NCBI RefSeq assembly: GCF_029581195.1
Contig: NZ_CP120737.1
Coordinates: forward strand, 5,929,001-5,993,000
Length of the DNA: 64,000 nt
Direction of reading: 5' to 3'
From: Solwaraspora sp. WMMD791
Lineage (GTDB): Bacteria > Actinomycetota > Actinomycetes > Mycobacteriales > Micromonosporaceae
The translations under genes and the position numbers were made by a program. Shown one piece after another: positions 39,821 through 48,052 of this stretch (position 1 is its first letter; each line of letters begins with the position of its first letter). The notes under the pieces are model-generated. The model saw only the letters and a program-made list of their open reading frames with translations, was not told the DNA's origin and searched no databases.

Positions 39821-41108
39821 GGCCTTGAGTCAGCTTTCGCACATCGTCCTGGGCGTTGTAGGCGTTTTCCCAATGCTCGACGATCCGGCCGTTGCGGAAC
39901 CTCCAGACTCCGCAGAACGGAATTGCCGCGACCTGCGGATACTGCGTGCGTATGGTGCCGAGCACCGTCCCGAAGCTGTCGTTGGCGCTGATACTCTCCA
40001 CATCCATCACCATCGTGCCGCGATGGGACTTCAACAGTGCGTCCTGTCGGGCCAGGACGGTGGCTTTCCCGACCAGGTCGCCTGGATCACTCGCGGTACG
40101 CCAGGCCGGGTGCAGGACGATGTCGTCGTCCGCGTAGTCCCCCATGGTGGTGACGTCCGCATAAATCGTTCGCAGGATGCCCACGTGGGGGTGCTCGTCA
40201 GGCTGGATCCGGGTCGGTGCCGTGGGCCGCTCAGGTGCCTCGTCCTTGCAGAGTTCGTCGATCTCGTCCCACTTGTCCTCGTCTAGCACGACTTCCAGCG
40301 CCCGCATGTTCTCCGTCAGGTGTGCGATTGACGTCGTTCCCGGGATCGGCAGTGTCCGGGGCGAGTCGCGGAGTAGCCAGGCAAGTGCGAGCTGAGCGGG
40401 CGTCACCCCGACATCGTCTGCGATTCTCTTCAAAGCGCCCGGCGATGCGAGGAGGCGACCGCTGCCCAGGGGCCAGTAGCAGATGTAGGCGATGTCGTGT
40501 TTCTCGGCGTATCGGACGACATCCTCGTCGGTCCGGTCGGTGACGTTGTACAGATTTTCGACTGAGGCGATAGGTGCGACGCTCGCCGCTTGGGTCAGTT
40601 GAGCGATCGAGACTCCAGGCTGCGATGACAGTCCGATGTGTCGAATCTTCCCCTCCACCTGCAACGTGCGCAGCTCCGCCACCTGGTCGACGAGCGGAAC
40701 CGTCGGATCAATGCTGTGCAGCTGGTAGAGGTCGATACGGTCCAGACCGAGATTGCGTAGGCTCATCTCGACCTGCTGACGTAGATAGGCCGGCCGACCG
40801 CAAGCGACGATCCGCCCCTCGCGCCAATCGTTGGGACCGCTCCGCAGCAAACCACCCTTCGTGGAAATGACCAAGTCGTCGGGGTACGGATGCAAGGCCT
40901 CGCGGATGATTTGTTCGTTGAAGTCGGGGCCATACGAATCTGCGGTGTCGATGAAGTTGACACCCAGATCGACCGCATGGCGAAGCAATTCGATGGCTGC
41001 CTGCGGGTCGCGCGGTGGTCCCCAACACCCCGGTCCGGTCAGCTTGATGGCACCGTAACCGATACGGTTGACCTTGAGATCGCCACCGATGACGAGATCT
41101 CTCCTCAT
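39813..41108 (-). CDS. Aldo/keto reductase fused to a SnoaL-like domain
   Basis: A 431-residue fusion. Residues 1-310 are an aldo/keto reductase: GYGAIKLTG at the start, FIDTADSYG (catalytic Asp and Tyr), VISTKGG (Lys) and YQLHSIDP (His) complete the tetrad, and GTTSIAHLTENM binds the NADPH phosphate. Residues about 325-431 (ILRTIYADVTTMGDYADDD ... WRFRNGRIVEHWENAYNAQDD) form a SnoaL/NTF2-like domain as in polyketide cyclases. ATG 41108 follows GGGAG. It sits between the type III PKS and P450 genes and may reduce and cyclise the polyketide intermediate. Confidence 0.85.
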   Translation of the reverse strand: MRRDLVIGGDLKVNRIGYGAIKLTGPGCWGPPRDPQAAIELLRHAVDLGVNFIDTADSYGPDFNEQIIREALHPYPDDLVISTKGGLLRSGPNDWREGRIVACGRPAYLRQQVEMSLRNLGLDRIDLYQLHSIDPTVPLVDQVAELRTLQVEGKIRHIGLSSQPGVSIAQLTQAASVAPIASVENLYNVTDRTDEDVVRYAEKHDIAYICYWPLGSGRLLASPGALKRIADDVGVTPAQLALAWLLRDSPRTLPIPGTTSIAHLTENMRALEVVLDEDKWDEIDELCKDEAPERPTAPTRIQPDEHPHVGILRTIYADVTTMGDYADDDIVLHPAWRTASDPGDLVGKATVLARQDALLKSHRGTMVMDVESISANDSFGTVLGTIRTQYPQVAAIPFCGVWRFRNGRIVEHWENAYNAQDDVRKLTQGHE

Positions 41109-41214
41109 TTCAGCTCCCACTGTTCTGATGGTAGAACCTTGATAGGTGGTCAGGCTGAACGGCGGCCACGTGAGCTGCGATATTCGATCCCGAGCGCATT
41201 TCTCAAATGGTCGC

Positions 41215-42261
41215 TCAACATTGCCACGTGCCCACCATCATTTCTGCGGTGATACCGGGACCGAAGCCGGCCAGGAGGCAGGTCTCTCCGTCGACCATTG
41301 CAGCCTCATCGAATTTCCGACGGAGAACATCGAGCACTACCGCAGAGGCAATATTTCCATACTCACGTAGTGTTCGGCGGCTGACGTCGAGTTTCTCGGG
41401 GTCGATGCCTAGATACAGCGACAGGTCATCAAGGATTCGTGGCCCGCCGGCATGTATGACAAAATGGTCGATCTCATCGATCGACCTTGAGGTCTCCGAA
41501 ACGAATGCCTTCAGCTCCGGCGCGAGCTGCTTCATCGTCGCGGGAACCCGCTTGTCCAGGAGGAAATGAAAACCGGTCTCCTTGACCATGTAGGAGATCC
41601 AGTCCTGCGTATCGGGCACAAGCCTTGAACCGACCCGCTCGATGACCAGACCACTTCGGTCACGGCCCGCCACCACGGCCGCTGCCACCGCGTCACCGAA
41701 GAGACCGTTGGAAAGCAGATTACCTACCAGGAGATCGGTCGGCTGATAACCCAACGAGCAGAACTCGCAAGCGACGATGAGGACGTTTGATCCGGGATGG
41801 GCAACCGAGTAGTCATAGGCACGTCCGATCGCGGCCCCGCCTGCCGCACAGCCCAGCTGGGCGATAGGAATCTGGACTGCATCAAGGCGGAAGCCGAGCT
41901 TGTTGATCATCCAAGTGCTCAGCGGCGGCATGGTGAAACCGGTGCAGGAGACAACGATGATCGCGTCGATGTCGACGGCGCGCAGCCCCGCGTTGTGCAT
42001 AGCCTCTTGGGCCACCGGCGGAATCCGAGCTGTCGCCTGCTCGACGTAAATCTGTGTGCGCTCGGTGAGACCCGGATGCTTCAAAGTCTCTTGCAACGGC
42101 TGAACAATGTGGCGTTTGAGAACGCCGGTGTTGCCGATCAGGCGGAGCGCAAGAGACAATTTTGTGTGGTGAGCATGTACCTGTCGGGTAAGTTCGAGTG
42201 TCTCGTCCAGCGTGACGACGAATTCCGGAACGGCAACCGCAGGTTTGCAGAGTACGGGCAC
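41215..42261 (-). CDS. Type III polyketide synthase (RppA-like)
   Basis: A 348-residue chalcone-synthase-superfamily enzyme. The catalytic Cys is in IPIAQLGCAAGGAAIGRA, the His in HFVIHAGGPRILDDL and the Asn in REYGNIASA. VSCTGFTMPP carries the extra Cys typical of 1,3,6,8-tetrahydroxynaphthalene synthases (RppA). It condenses malonyl-CoA units; a naphthol-type product is likely but chain length and starter cannot be proved by eye. GTG start with TTGGAGA upstream. First gene of the three-gene cluster; GC is clearly below the surrounding chromosome. Confidence 0.92.
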   Translation of the reverse strand: MPVLCKPAVAVPEFVVTLDETLELTRQVHAHHTKLSLALRLIGNTGVLKRHIVQPLQETLKHPGLTERTQIYVEQATARIPPVAQEAMHNAGLRAVDIDAIIVVSCTGFTMPPLSTWMINKLGFRLDAVQIPIAQLGCAAGGAAIGRAYDYSVAHPGSNVLIVACEFCSLGYQPTDLLVGNLLSNGLFGDAVAAAVVAGRDRSGLVIERVGSRLVPDTQDWISYMVKETGFHFLLDKRVPATMKQLAPELKAFVSETSRSIDEIDHFVIHAGGPRILDDLSLYLGIDPEKLDVSRRTLREYGNIASAVVLDVLRRKFDEAAMVDGETCLLAGFGPGITAEMMVGTWQC

Positions 42262-42528
42262 TGAGTCTCCAATGAGGTCGTCCCGGCGTTTGCGGGTGTC
42301 GAAGGAACCGTAGTTTTTCGACCACGTTCGGGGCGTTGGTGGCCCAGATCCTTTACGATCTTGGGCGCTGTGTACTCTGACTGATGGCTGTCGCTGTCCT
42401 GGGTGTGGTTCGGGTTCCGGGCATGGTGCGCGCCCGGCAGCGTGCCGGGCACGGCGCTCAATGCCTCAGGCGATGTGAAGGCGGGTACGGCGGCACCGCC
42501 TTGGCGCCGTGTTCGGTCGTGAACCCGA

Positions 42529-42765
42529 TCAACCGCAGGCTCTCCGACCCAGCAACAGCCGATCAGGCGTGAGCCCTCCGTGAACCACATACATGCTGTG
42601 CAGGAAGTGCAGCAGGGTGACAAATTCTTCGGCGAAGCCGTGGGCTGCTTCGTCGGTGAACGTTCCCCCGAGTTCGGCCATTTCGACTCGGAGACGTTGC
42701 ACCAGGGCCGGCCCGTACGTTGAACAGATGGTATGGGTCGAGTCCAGCAGTGGTAGCGAGATCAC
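42529..42765 (-). pseudogene. Gene fragment of uncertain origin
   Basis: A short frame encodes LRVEMAELGGTFTDEAAHGF followed by FVTLLHFLHSMYVVHGGLTPDRLLLG. The second part faintly recalls the catalytic loop of protein kinases (VVHxDLxPDxxLL), but the rest of a kinase is absent. It overlaps the truncated oxidoreductase fragment. Confidence 0.3.
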
Positions 42766-42886
42766 CGTTGTTCAGGGCGAAAGCCCTTACCCTGACCACC
42801 ACCTGACCCGGTTCGGGCCTCGGTTCCGGTGCGGTGCCGAGTCTGAATTCTGAGCGCCGCGTGTGATGGACGATCAGCACAGGCAC
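42725..42886 (-). pseudogene. 5' fragment of a quinone oxidoreductase (MDR family)
   Basis: GTG 42886 with AGGAGAG before it begins PVLIVHHTRRSEFRLG, continuing PEPGQVVVRVRAFALNNGD, the N-terminal GroES-like part of zinc-independent quinone oxidoreductases. Similarity stops after about 50 residues. The 5' end is intact and the rest has been lost. Confidence 0.6.
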
Positions 42887-43030
42887 GGCTCTCTCCTCAC
42901 TGATCCGACGATCCCGTGGTGGCGTGGCCGCCTTCTGCTCTATTCAACACGGTCAAAGCCGTCGATAGCTCAAAGGGGCAGTGCAGACTAGGGTATTTCC
43001 CGTGTCTGCTAGAGGTTCGTAGCGGACTCA

Positions 43031-43258
43031 ATGTGGGTACCGCTGGCCTCGCCAGCTGCCCAGAGTGGATCTTTCCTGCTCACCGGGTTGCAGCCCGTCC
43101 AGATCCGCCGCCTGGTCAAGCTGGTCGCCGAGCGTGGCGGGGAGGCGTTCGCTGACGGCCTGCCGGCCCTTCAGTGGTCTCTCGACCTGCCGGACCGGGT
43201 GTTGCTGGTCCCCGCGTACTGGCGCACGAACCCGACACCTGCGGCGAACTCGGCCTGA
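43031..43258 (+). pseudogene. N-terminal fragment of an IS5-type transposase
   Basis: GLQPVQIRRLVKLVAERGG and LDLPDRVLLVPAYWRTN match the leading segment of actinobacterial IS5-family DDE transposases, where a helix-turn-helix and the DDE domain should follow. The frame ends at 43258 instead. No inverted repeats were seen. Confidence 0.55.
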
Positions 43259-43320
43259 CTGAGGCCGAGGGCGATGCGGCGGTCATAGCCAGCCGGGCCG
43301 AGCTCGATGCGGGCACCTGC
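43238..43320 (-). pseudogene. Fragment of an XRE HTH gene
   Basis: Read on the minus strand it encodes ARIELGPAGYDRRIALGLSQ followed by AEFAAG, clearly related to ARIALGQAVYDRRVALGLSQ in the protein at 36551-36826. It stops in the middle of the helix-turn-helix at the junction with the transposase fragment. Confidence 0.6.
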
Positions 43321-43784
43321 CTCGACGACTGGGCGGCCGGTCGCGAGCGGGACGAGCCGACCCTCGGCGTACTGCGGTATCAGCTGGCGGACCTGGGAGC
43401 GTACGCGCTGGCGGCGCAGGCCCAGCGGGAGAGCTTGCGCTACGCCGACACCGACTGGGACCGCGCATCAGCCTGGCAGTCCCTGGCCGAGTTGGAGCGC
43501 TGGCCGGCGACCATCAGGCCGCCTGGCAGGCGCTGGGTGAGTGCCGCCGGGCTTTGGCAGGCGTGTCCGGCTGGACGGAGGTCGGCCTCGGCCGGATGTA
43601 CGTCGAGCAGCTGTTCCTGCTGGCCTGCTCCACTGACGGCGAGTTGGCGGGTGTGGTGTTCGCCGAAGCCGACCGGCAGGCCAGCGACGTCCCCAGGTTG
43701 CCCCTGGTCGTGCTGCGGGCCGCCAGCGACGCCGCCGACGTCGACCCCCTGACTCACTGGCGGCAGCGGCTGGTACCGACATGA
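43321..43784 (+). pseudogene. Frameshifted helical-repeat (TPR-like) gene fragment
   Basis: One frame reads LDDWAAGRERDEPTLGVLRY to LAELERW (about 43502); a different frame continues AGDHQAAWQALGECRRALAG and VEQLFLLACSTDGELAGVVF to the stop at 43784. A single missing G in TGGCCGGC near 43502 would restore one reading frame. The 5' end is lost at the XRE fragment. The sequence resembles TPR-type regulators. Function lost. Confidence 0.5.
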
Positions 43785-43796
43785 TAGGCAGGACTC

Positions 43797-44360
43797 GTGA
43801 CCCATGCAGGCGGTCGATACCACGGTGCCGGATGGGTCGTCGACCTGTCCCGGGGCGAGCTGGCCGAAGCGGGCCGGCTCACCAGCATTCACGAGACCTG
43901 GCACAACCGGCTGCAGTTCACCACCATCTACGGACTGCTGGTCGAGGTGTTGTGGGCCGGCGCCGCCGCCTCCGGCGACGAGCGCTGGTCAGCCCAGGCG
44001 GACACGTTGCTCGCTGGCGCCGTCCGTACCCATGAGGAGTTCGCCGCCTGGATGACCGAGCAGGTGGCCGGCCCGCTGCTGACGTCGTTGCGCTCGGCCT
44101 ATCCTGCCTACGCCGCGTACGCCGATCGCGCACCGACCGGAACCGGCTGGCCACGTCGCGAATCCGCGACATGGCCAGCCGGGCGTACGGGTGCGGGCTA
44201 CAGCTGGCCGCCGGTGCCGGTCTGCCAGAACACCTGCCAGGTGGACCAGGATCGCAGCACCAGGTTCCCGTCGTTGTGCAGCACCAGCTCCGGCGTCGGC
44301 CCCGCCCCGACGGAGTTCGACGCCCACACCGCCGGCGCGGTGGCGGCCGAACTGGCGTAG
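43797..44360 (+). pseudogene. Probable 3'-truncated gene, function unknown
   Basis: GTG 43797 begins THAGGRYHGAGWVVDLSRGE and continues IHETWHNRLQFTTIYGLLVE, a protein-like sequence with good codon bias, up to about 44150. Beyond that the frame runs antisense through the 3' end of the lectin gene and stops at 44360. The original C-terminus has probably been replaced. Family not recognised. Confidence 0.45.
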
Positions 44361-45112
44361 ACGACCAGGTTGCCGTCGGACTGCATCCGGGTCTCCCGGA
44401 TGCTCATGCCGCCCACCACGATCTGGTTCGTCCCGGACGACCAGAGCACGCTGTTGGCCGGCCCGTACAGGACCAGGTTGCCGTCCTGCTGCTGCATCAG
44501 GTGATAGACCTCGTTCGGCGAGGACATGTAGCGCAGGGTGGTGAGCCGGTAGGAGGCCGGCATGGTGCCGGCGTACGCGAGGTAGCTGTTCTGCTCGGCC
44601 AGGCCTATCAGCAGTCTCACCATCGAACCGTCCCAGCGGGCCAGGTACAGGAAACCCTGGTTGGTGACCATCACCCTGGTCGCGCCGGAGCCGTCGGTGT
44701 TCGACGCCCAGGCGACGCTACCGTTGGGGCGGTAGACGACCAGGTTGCCGTCGCTCTGCATGACGACCCGGTTGCCGGGCTGGCCGCCGGTGTTGCTGGC
44801 CCACCAGTCGTACGGGCCCCGGCAGATGTTGGGCTGGGCCCACCCACAGGGTGACGGCCCGTAGGCGACGAGGTTCCCATCGGTCTGCATCAGCAGGCCG
44901 TAGCGGCCGTCGGGGGACAGGATGTACTGGCCCCCGTACATGGTCGTGTTCGCGTTGAGCTGGGTGCCGATCCTGGTCGTGCCGACGAACGCGCCGGTCC
45001 GGATGGCACCGGCCTGGGCGGCCGGGACACTGACGACGGCGAGGGCGCCGGTCGCGGCGACGACGCCGGCGACCAGCACCGCCAACCGACGTTTCCACAT
45101 GTAACGGTGCAT
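44198..45112 (-). CDS. Secreted bulb-type (curculin-like) mannose-binding lectin
   Basis: A 304-residue exported protein. A signal peptide (RRLAVLVAGVVAATGALAVV, cleavage near AQAGA) is followed by tandem B-lectin repeats. The mannose-binding pattern QxDGNLVxY appears as QTDGNLVAY, QSDGNLVVY, QQDGNLVLY and QSDGNLVVY, with HNDGNLVLR as a variant at the end. It probably binds mannose-containing glycans outside the cell. The ATG at 45112 has GGAGGAG before it. An alternative upstream frame to 45466 lacks support. Confidence 0.9.
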   Translation of the reverse strand: MHRYMWKRRLAVLVAGVVAATGALAVVSVPAAQAGAIRTGAFVGTTRIGTQLNANTTMYGGQYILSPDGRYGLLMQTDGNLVAYGPSPCGWAQPNICRGPYDWWASNTGGQPGNRVVMQSDGNLVVYRPNGSVAWASNTDGSGATRVMVTNQGFLYLARWDGSMVRLLIGLAEQNSYLAYAGTMPASYRLTTLRYMSSPNEVYHLMQQQDGNLVLYGPANSVLWSSGTNQIVVGGMSIRETRMQSDGNLVVYASSAATAPAVWASNSVGAGPTPELVLHNDGNLVLRSWSTWQVFWQTGTGGQL

Positions 45113-45410
45113 CTTGCTCCTCCTTCGGTGCGGCGGGTATCGGAGGAACCTGATGATCGCGGCCCGGCGGTCGAAGCGCGTCAGCCTGACGACATCTGCC
45201 GCAGGTCCGCCGCTCGACCAGCGGTGACGACCGGCGGGTCCACCTGCGGGCACGGTCCGCCGCCGATCTCCGGTCACGGTCGTACGGGCATCCGACCGAG
45301 CGGATGACACGGACCATCCGAAAGGGAGACGAAGCCGACCAGTAGCGATATCGACCGGCCTGCGGCGGACCACTACCCTGCTGGTGACTTCGATCATGGG
45401 AGTGCCAGAG
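45113..45410. other. Divergent intergenic region, 298 bases
   Basis: It separates the lectin gene and the Cys-tailed protein gene and must carry both promoters. No gene or RNA structure seen. Confidence 0.5.
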
Positions 45411-45983
45411 ATGTGTACCGGAACGACGACGCACGCCGACATCCGGGTGTCCGTCCAGGACCGCAACGCCCGGGACCGGGCCGCCGGTCATCTGGCCGCC
45501 GCCGTGCTGGTCGACGGGGATGCGGTGCTGGTGCCCAACCCGAGGCCCGAACTGCTCGATCCGGCCACTGAGCTGGAGATCCTGATCTTCCCGGCCGACC
45601 CGACCGCGCACCTGCCGGTCGAGCGCATCGACGCGTGGAAGTGGAGCCCGTTCCAGCTGACCGGGGCGAAGGAGCCGCTGGCGACCGTCGGCCGGCTGCG
45701 CCACCACTCCCGCTACAGCGCACAGATCGGCGAGGTGGACCCTCGCGAACTGGCCGCCGCCACGCAGGAACACGGCGGGGACCTGTGGGCGGCCCTGGAC
45801 CAGCTCGCGGCAGTGCCGCCCGGGATCGGCGACATCAGCGGCGAACTGCTGACCGAGATTTCCCGCGTCGAGCGCGAGCAGCGGCGTCCGCGCCGGTCGG
45901 CGCATCAATTCGACTCGTACGATCAGCTGGTTGGCGGTTTCTGCGTCTTCTTCTGCTTCTGCGGCACGCACGGCACCAAGTAG
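45411..45983 (+). CDS. Unrecognised protein with Cys-rich C-terminal tail
   Basis: A 190-residue protein of unknown family. The first 100 residues (AAAVLVDGDAVLVPNPRPEL, LEILIFPADP) vaguely resemble the first barrel of trypsin-like proteases, but the His of the catalytic triad is not visible. The middle is helical and acidic. The C-terminus is striking: SYDQLVGG followed by FCVFFCFCGTHGTK, three Cys among aromatic residues after a double Gly. No signal peptide. ATG 45411 follows GGGAG. Its stop is three bases before the histidine kinase gene, so it is co-transcribed with the two-component system. Confidence 0.6.
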   Translation: MCTGTTTHADIRVSVQDRNARDRAAGHLAAAVLVDGDAVLVPNPRPELLDPATELEILIFPADPTAHLPVERIDAWKWSPFQLTGAKEPLATVGRLRHHSRYSAQIGEVDPRELAAATQEHGGDLWAALDQLAAVPPGIGDISGELLTEISRVEREQRRPRRSAHQFDSYDQLVGGFCVFFCFCGTHGTK

Positions 45984-45986
45984 CCG

Positions 45987-47342
45987 GTGATGCCGACCGT
46001 CGTCCCGGCCGTCACCCGGCGGACCGTACTGCTCGACACGCTGTTGGCGTTCGGTGTCGGCGTGCTGGACGTGGCGCTGTTCTCCACGGTCGGCGCCAAC
46101 CTCGACGGCAGCGACCCCCGGTCGCTGCACCCGCTGATCATCACGGCGTACGGCCTGTTCGGCGCGGTGGCGCTGATCGGGCGGCGACGGTACCCGGTCG
46201 TCGTACTGGCCCTCGCCTGTCTGCACGCGCTCGTCGGGACGGCGCTGGTGGCCGGCTACCAGCCGGTCATCGCGCTGCTGGTGGCGGTCTACACCGTCGG
46301 TGCCTACCGGCCGCTGCGCTACAGCTGGCTGATCGGCCCGGCGCTGCTGCCGTACGCGGTGATCGCCGGCAACGAGGCGTGGCGGGCGCAGCAGGCCGGC
46401 ACCGGGCAGTTCGGGCCGGTGCTGGCCGCGCTGCTCGCGATCTACACGGTCTTCGTCGCCGGGGTCTGGGCGGTCGGCCACTGGGCGGGGCTGAACCGGC
46501 GGCGGCTGGTCGCCGCCGAGCGGCGGCGCGCCGAGGCGGCGGCCCGCGCGGTGCACGCCGAACGGCAGCGGATCTCCGGCGAGCTGCACGACATCGTGGC
46601 GCACGCCGTGACGGTGATGGTGCTGCAGGCCAGCGGCGCGCAGCGGGTGCTGCGCAAGGACCCGGACCGGGCGGCGACCGCGTTGGAGCAGATCACCGCG
46701 CAGGGTCAGCAGGCGATCGGTGAGCTGCGCCGGATGTTGACGCTGCTGCGCGACGACGAGCCCGACGGAGAGCCCGCCGGAGAGCCCGACGACGAGCCCG
46801 CCGACCGGACCGACGACCGGGACAGCGGGCCGCAGCCCGGGTTGGCCGACCTGCCGGCGCTGCTGGACCGGTTCCGCGGCCTCGGGCTCACCGTCCACTG
46901 GGAACACACCGGCACGGTGCAGGCCGTGGACCCCAGTGTCGGCCTGGCCGTGTACCGCACGGTGCAGGAGGCGCTCACCAACGTGGTCCGCCACGCCGGC
47001 CGTACGGCGCCGGCCACCGTACGGCTCGACTGGCAGCCGACGCAGCTGTCGGTCACCGTCACCAACCAGCAGCCGACCGACCGGACCACCACGGACCCGG
47101 ACGGGCCGGTCGTCGGGCTGTCCACCGGCAACGGGCTGGCCGGCCTGCGGGAACGGCTCCGGCTGATCGGCGGGCACCTGGCGGCTGGTCCGGCTGCACC
47201 TGCCGGAGCCGCCGCGTCCGCCGGACCGGCAGGGTCCGCCGGACCGGCAGGGTCCGCCGGTTTCCAGGTGGCCGCGACGCTGCCGGTGGCCACCCGGCCG
47301 GCCGCCCTGCGGCTGACCGCCGACCCGGGGGAGCCGGCATGA
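45987..47342 (+). CDS. Sensor histidine kinase (NarL-type system)
   Basis: A 451-residue membrane kinase. Four to five transmembrane helices occupy residues about 10-170. HisKA_3 dimerisation domain: RISGELHDIVAHAVTVMVLQ, where the first His is phosphorylated. HATPase domain: VQEALTNVVRHAGRTAPA (N box) and GNGLAGLRERLRLIGG (G box). There are two low-complexity insertions: a DEP/GEP repeat (residues about 252-275) between DHp and ATPase, and an AGPAGS repeat inside the ATPase near residues 400-425. GTG 45987 or the adjacent ATG. It overlaps the regulator gene by four bases. Confidence 0.9.
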   Translation: MMPTVVPAVTRRTVLLDTLLAFGVGVLDVALFSTVGANLDGSDPRSLHPLIITAYGLFGAVALIGRRRYPVVVLALACLHALVGTALVAGYQPVIALLVAVYTVGAYRPLRYSWLIGPALLPYAVIAGNEAWRAQQAGTGQFGPVLAALLAIYTVFVAGVWAVGHWAGLNRRRLVAAERRRAEAAARAVHAERQRISGELHDIVAHAVTVMVLQASGAQRVLRKDPDRAATALEQITAQGQQAIGELRRMLTLLRDDEPDGEPAGEPDDEPADRTDDRDSGPQPGLADLPALLDRFRGLGLTVHWEHTGTVQAVDPSVGLAVYRTVQEALTNVVRHAGRTAPATVRLDWQPTQLSVTVTNQQPTDRTTTDPDGPVVGLSTGNGLAGLRERLRLIGGHLAAGPAAPAGAAASAGPAGSAGPAGSAGFQVAATLPVATRPAALRLTADPGEPA

Positions 47343-48022
47343 GCATCCGGGTGCTCCTGGTCGACGACCAACAGCTGGTCCGCTCCGGGATCGCGATGCT
47401 GCTGGCCGGTGAACCGGACATCGAGATCGTCGGCGAGTGCGCCGACGGCGCGTCGGCGGTCGCCATGGCCGCGGCCCGGCAGCCGGACGTCGTACTGATG
47501 GATGTCCGGATGCCCGGCATGGACGGCGTCGCCGCCACCCGCGAGATCACCTCGGACGACTTCGCCGCCGACCCCGACCGGCCGGTCCGGGTGATCATCC
47601 TGACCACCTACCACGTCGACGAGACGGTCTACGCGGCGCTGCGGGCCGGCGCGTCCGGCTTCCTGCTCAAGGATGCGGCACCGGCCGAACTGGCGCTCGC
47701 GGTCCGCGCGGCCACCGCCGGTGAAGCCTGGCTCGACCCGGCGGTGGCCCGCACCCTGATCGACGACCTCACCGCCCGACCGGAGCCGTCGATCGGCGTG
47801 CCCGGCCGGCTGTCCGCGCTGACCGGGCGGGAACGCGACGTGCTCGTCCTGGTCGCCCATGGCCTGTCCAATGCGGAGGTCGCCCGTCGGCTGCTGGTCG
47901 GCGAGGCCACCGTCAAGACCCACCTGGGCCGGGTGCTGATCAAGCTGGGGCTGCGCGACCGGGCCCAGGCGGTCGCGTTGGCCTACCAGAGCGGACTGGT
48001 CGCGCCCGGCTCCGCGCCGTAG
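47339..48022 (+). CDS. NarL/LuxR-family response regulator
   Basis: A 227-residue regulator. The receiver domain has VDDQ near the start, the phosphorylated Asp in VVLMDVRMPGMDG and the Lys in FLLKDAAP. The C-terminal LuxR helix-turn-helix is LTGRERDVLVLVAHGLSNAE with VKTHLGRVLIKLGLRDR. The receiver has a short extra loop (SDDFAADPDRP). It is the partner of the overlapping kinase gene; target genes are unknown, although two lectin genes flank the system. Confidence 0.92.
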   Translation: MSIRVLLVDDQQLVRSGIAMLLAGEPDIEIVGECADGASAVAMAAARQPDVVLMDVRMPGMDGVAATREITSDDFAADPDRPVRVIILTTYHVDETVYAALRAGASGFLLKDAAPAELALAVRAATAGEAWLDPAVARTLIDDLTARPEPSIGVPGRLSALTGRERDVLVLVAHGLSNAEVARRLLVGEATVKTHLGRVLIKLGLRDRAQAVALAYQSGLVAPGSAP

Positions 48023-48052
48023 CTTGCCTGCGCCCCGCCTCAGCTCAGCCGT

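Noticed and set aside
44361-44854. Plus-strand ORFs across the lectin gene
   Set aside because: They are antisense to the QxDGNLVxY repeats of the lectin, whose signal peptide, ribosome site and repeats are clear.
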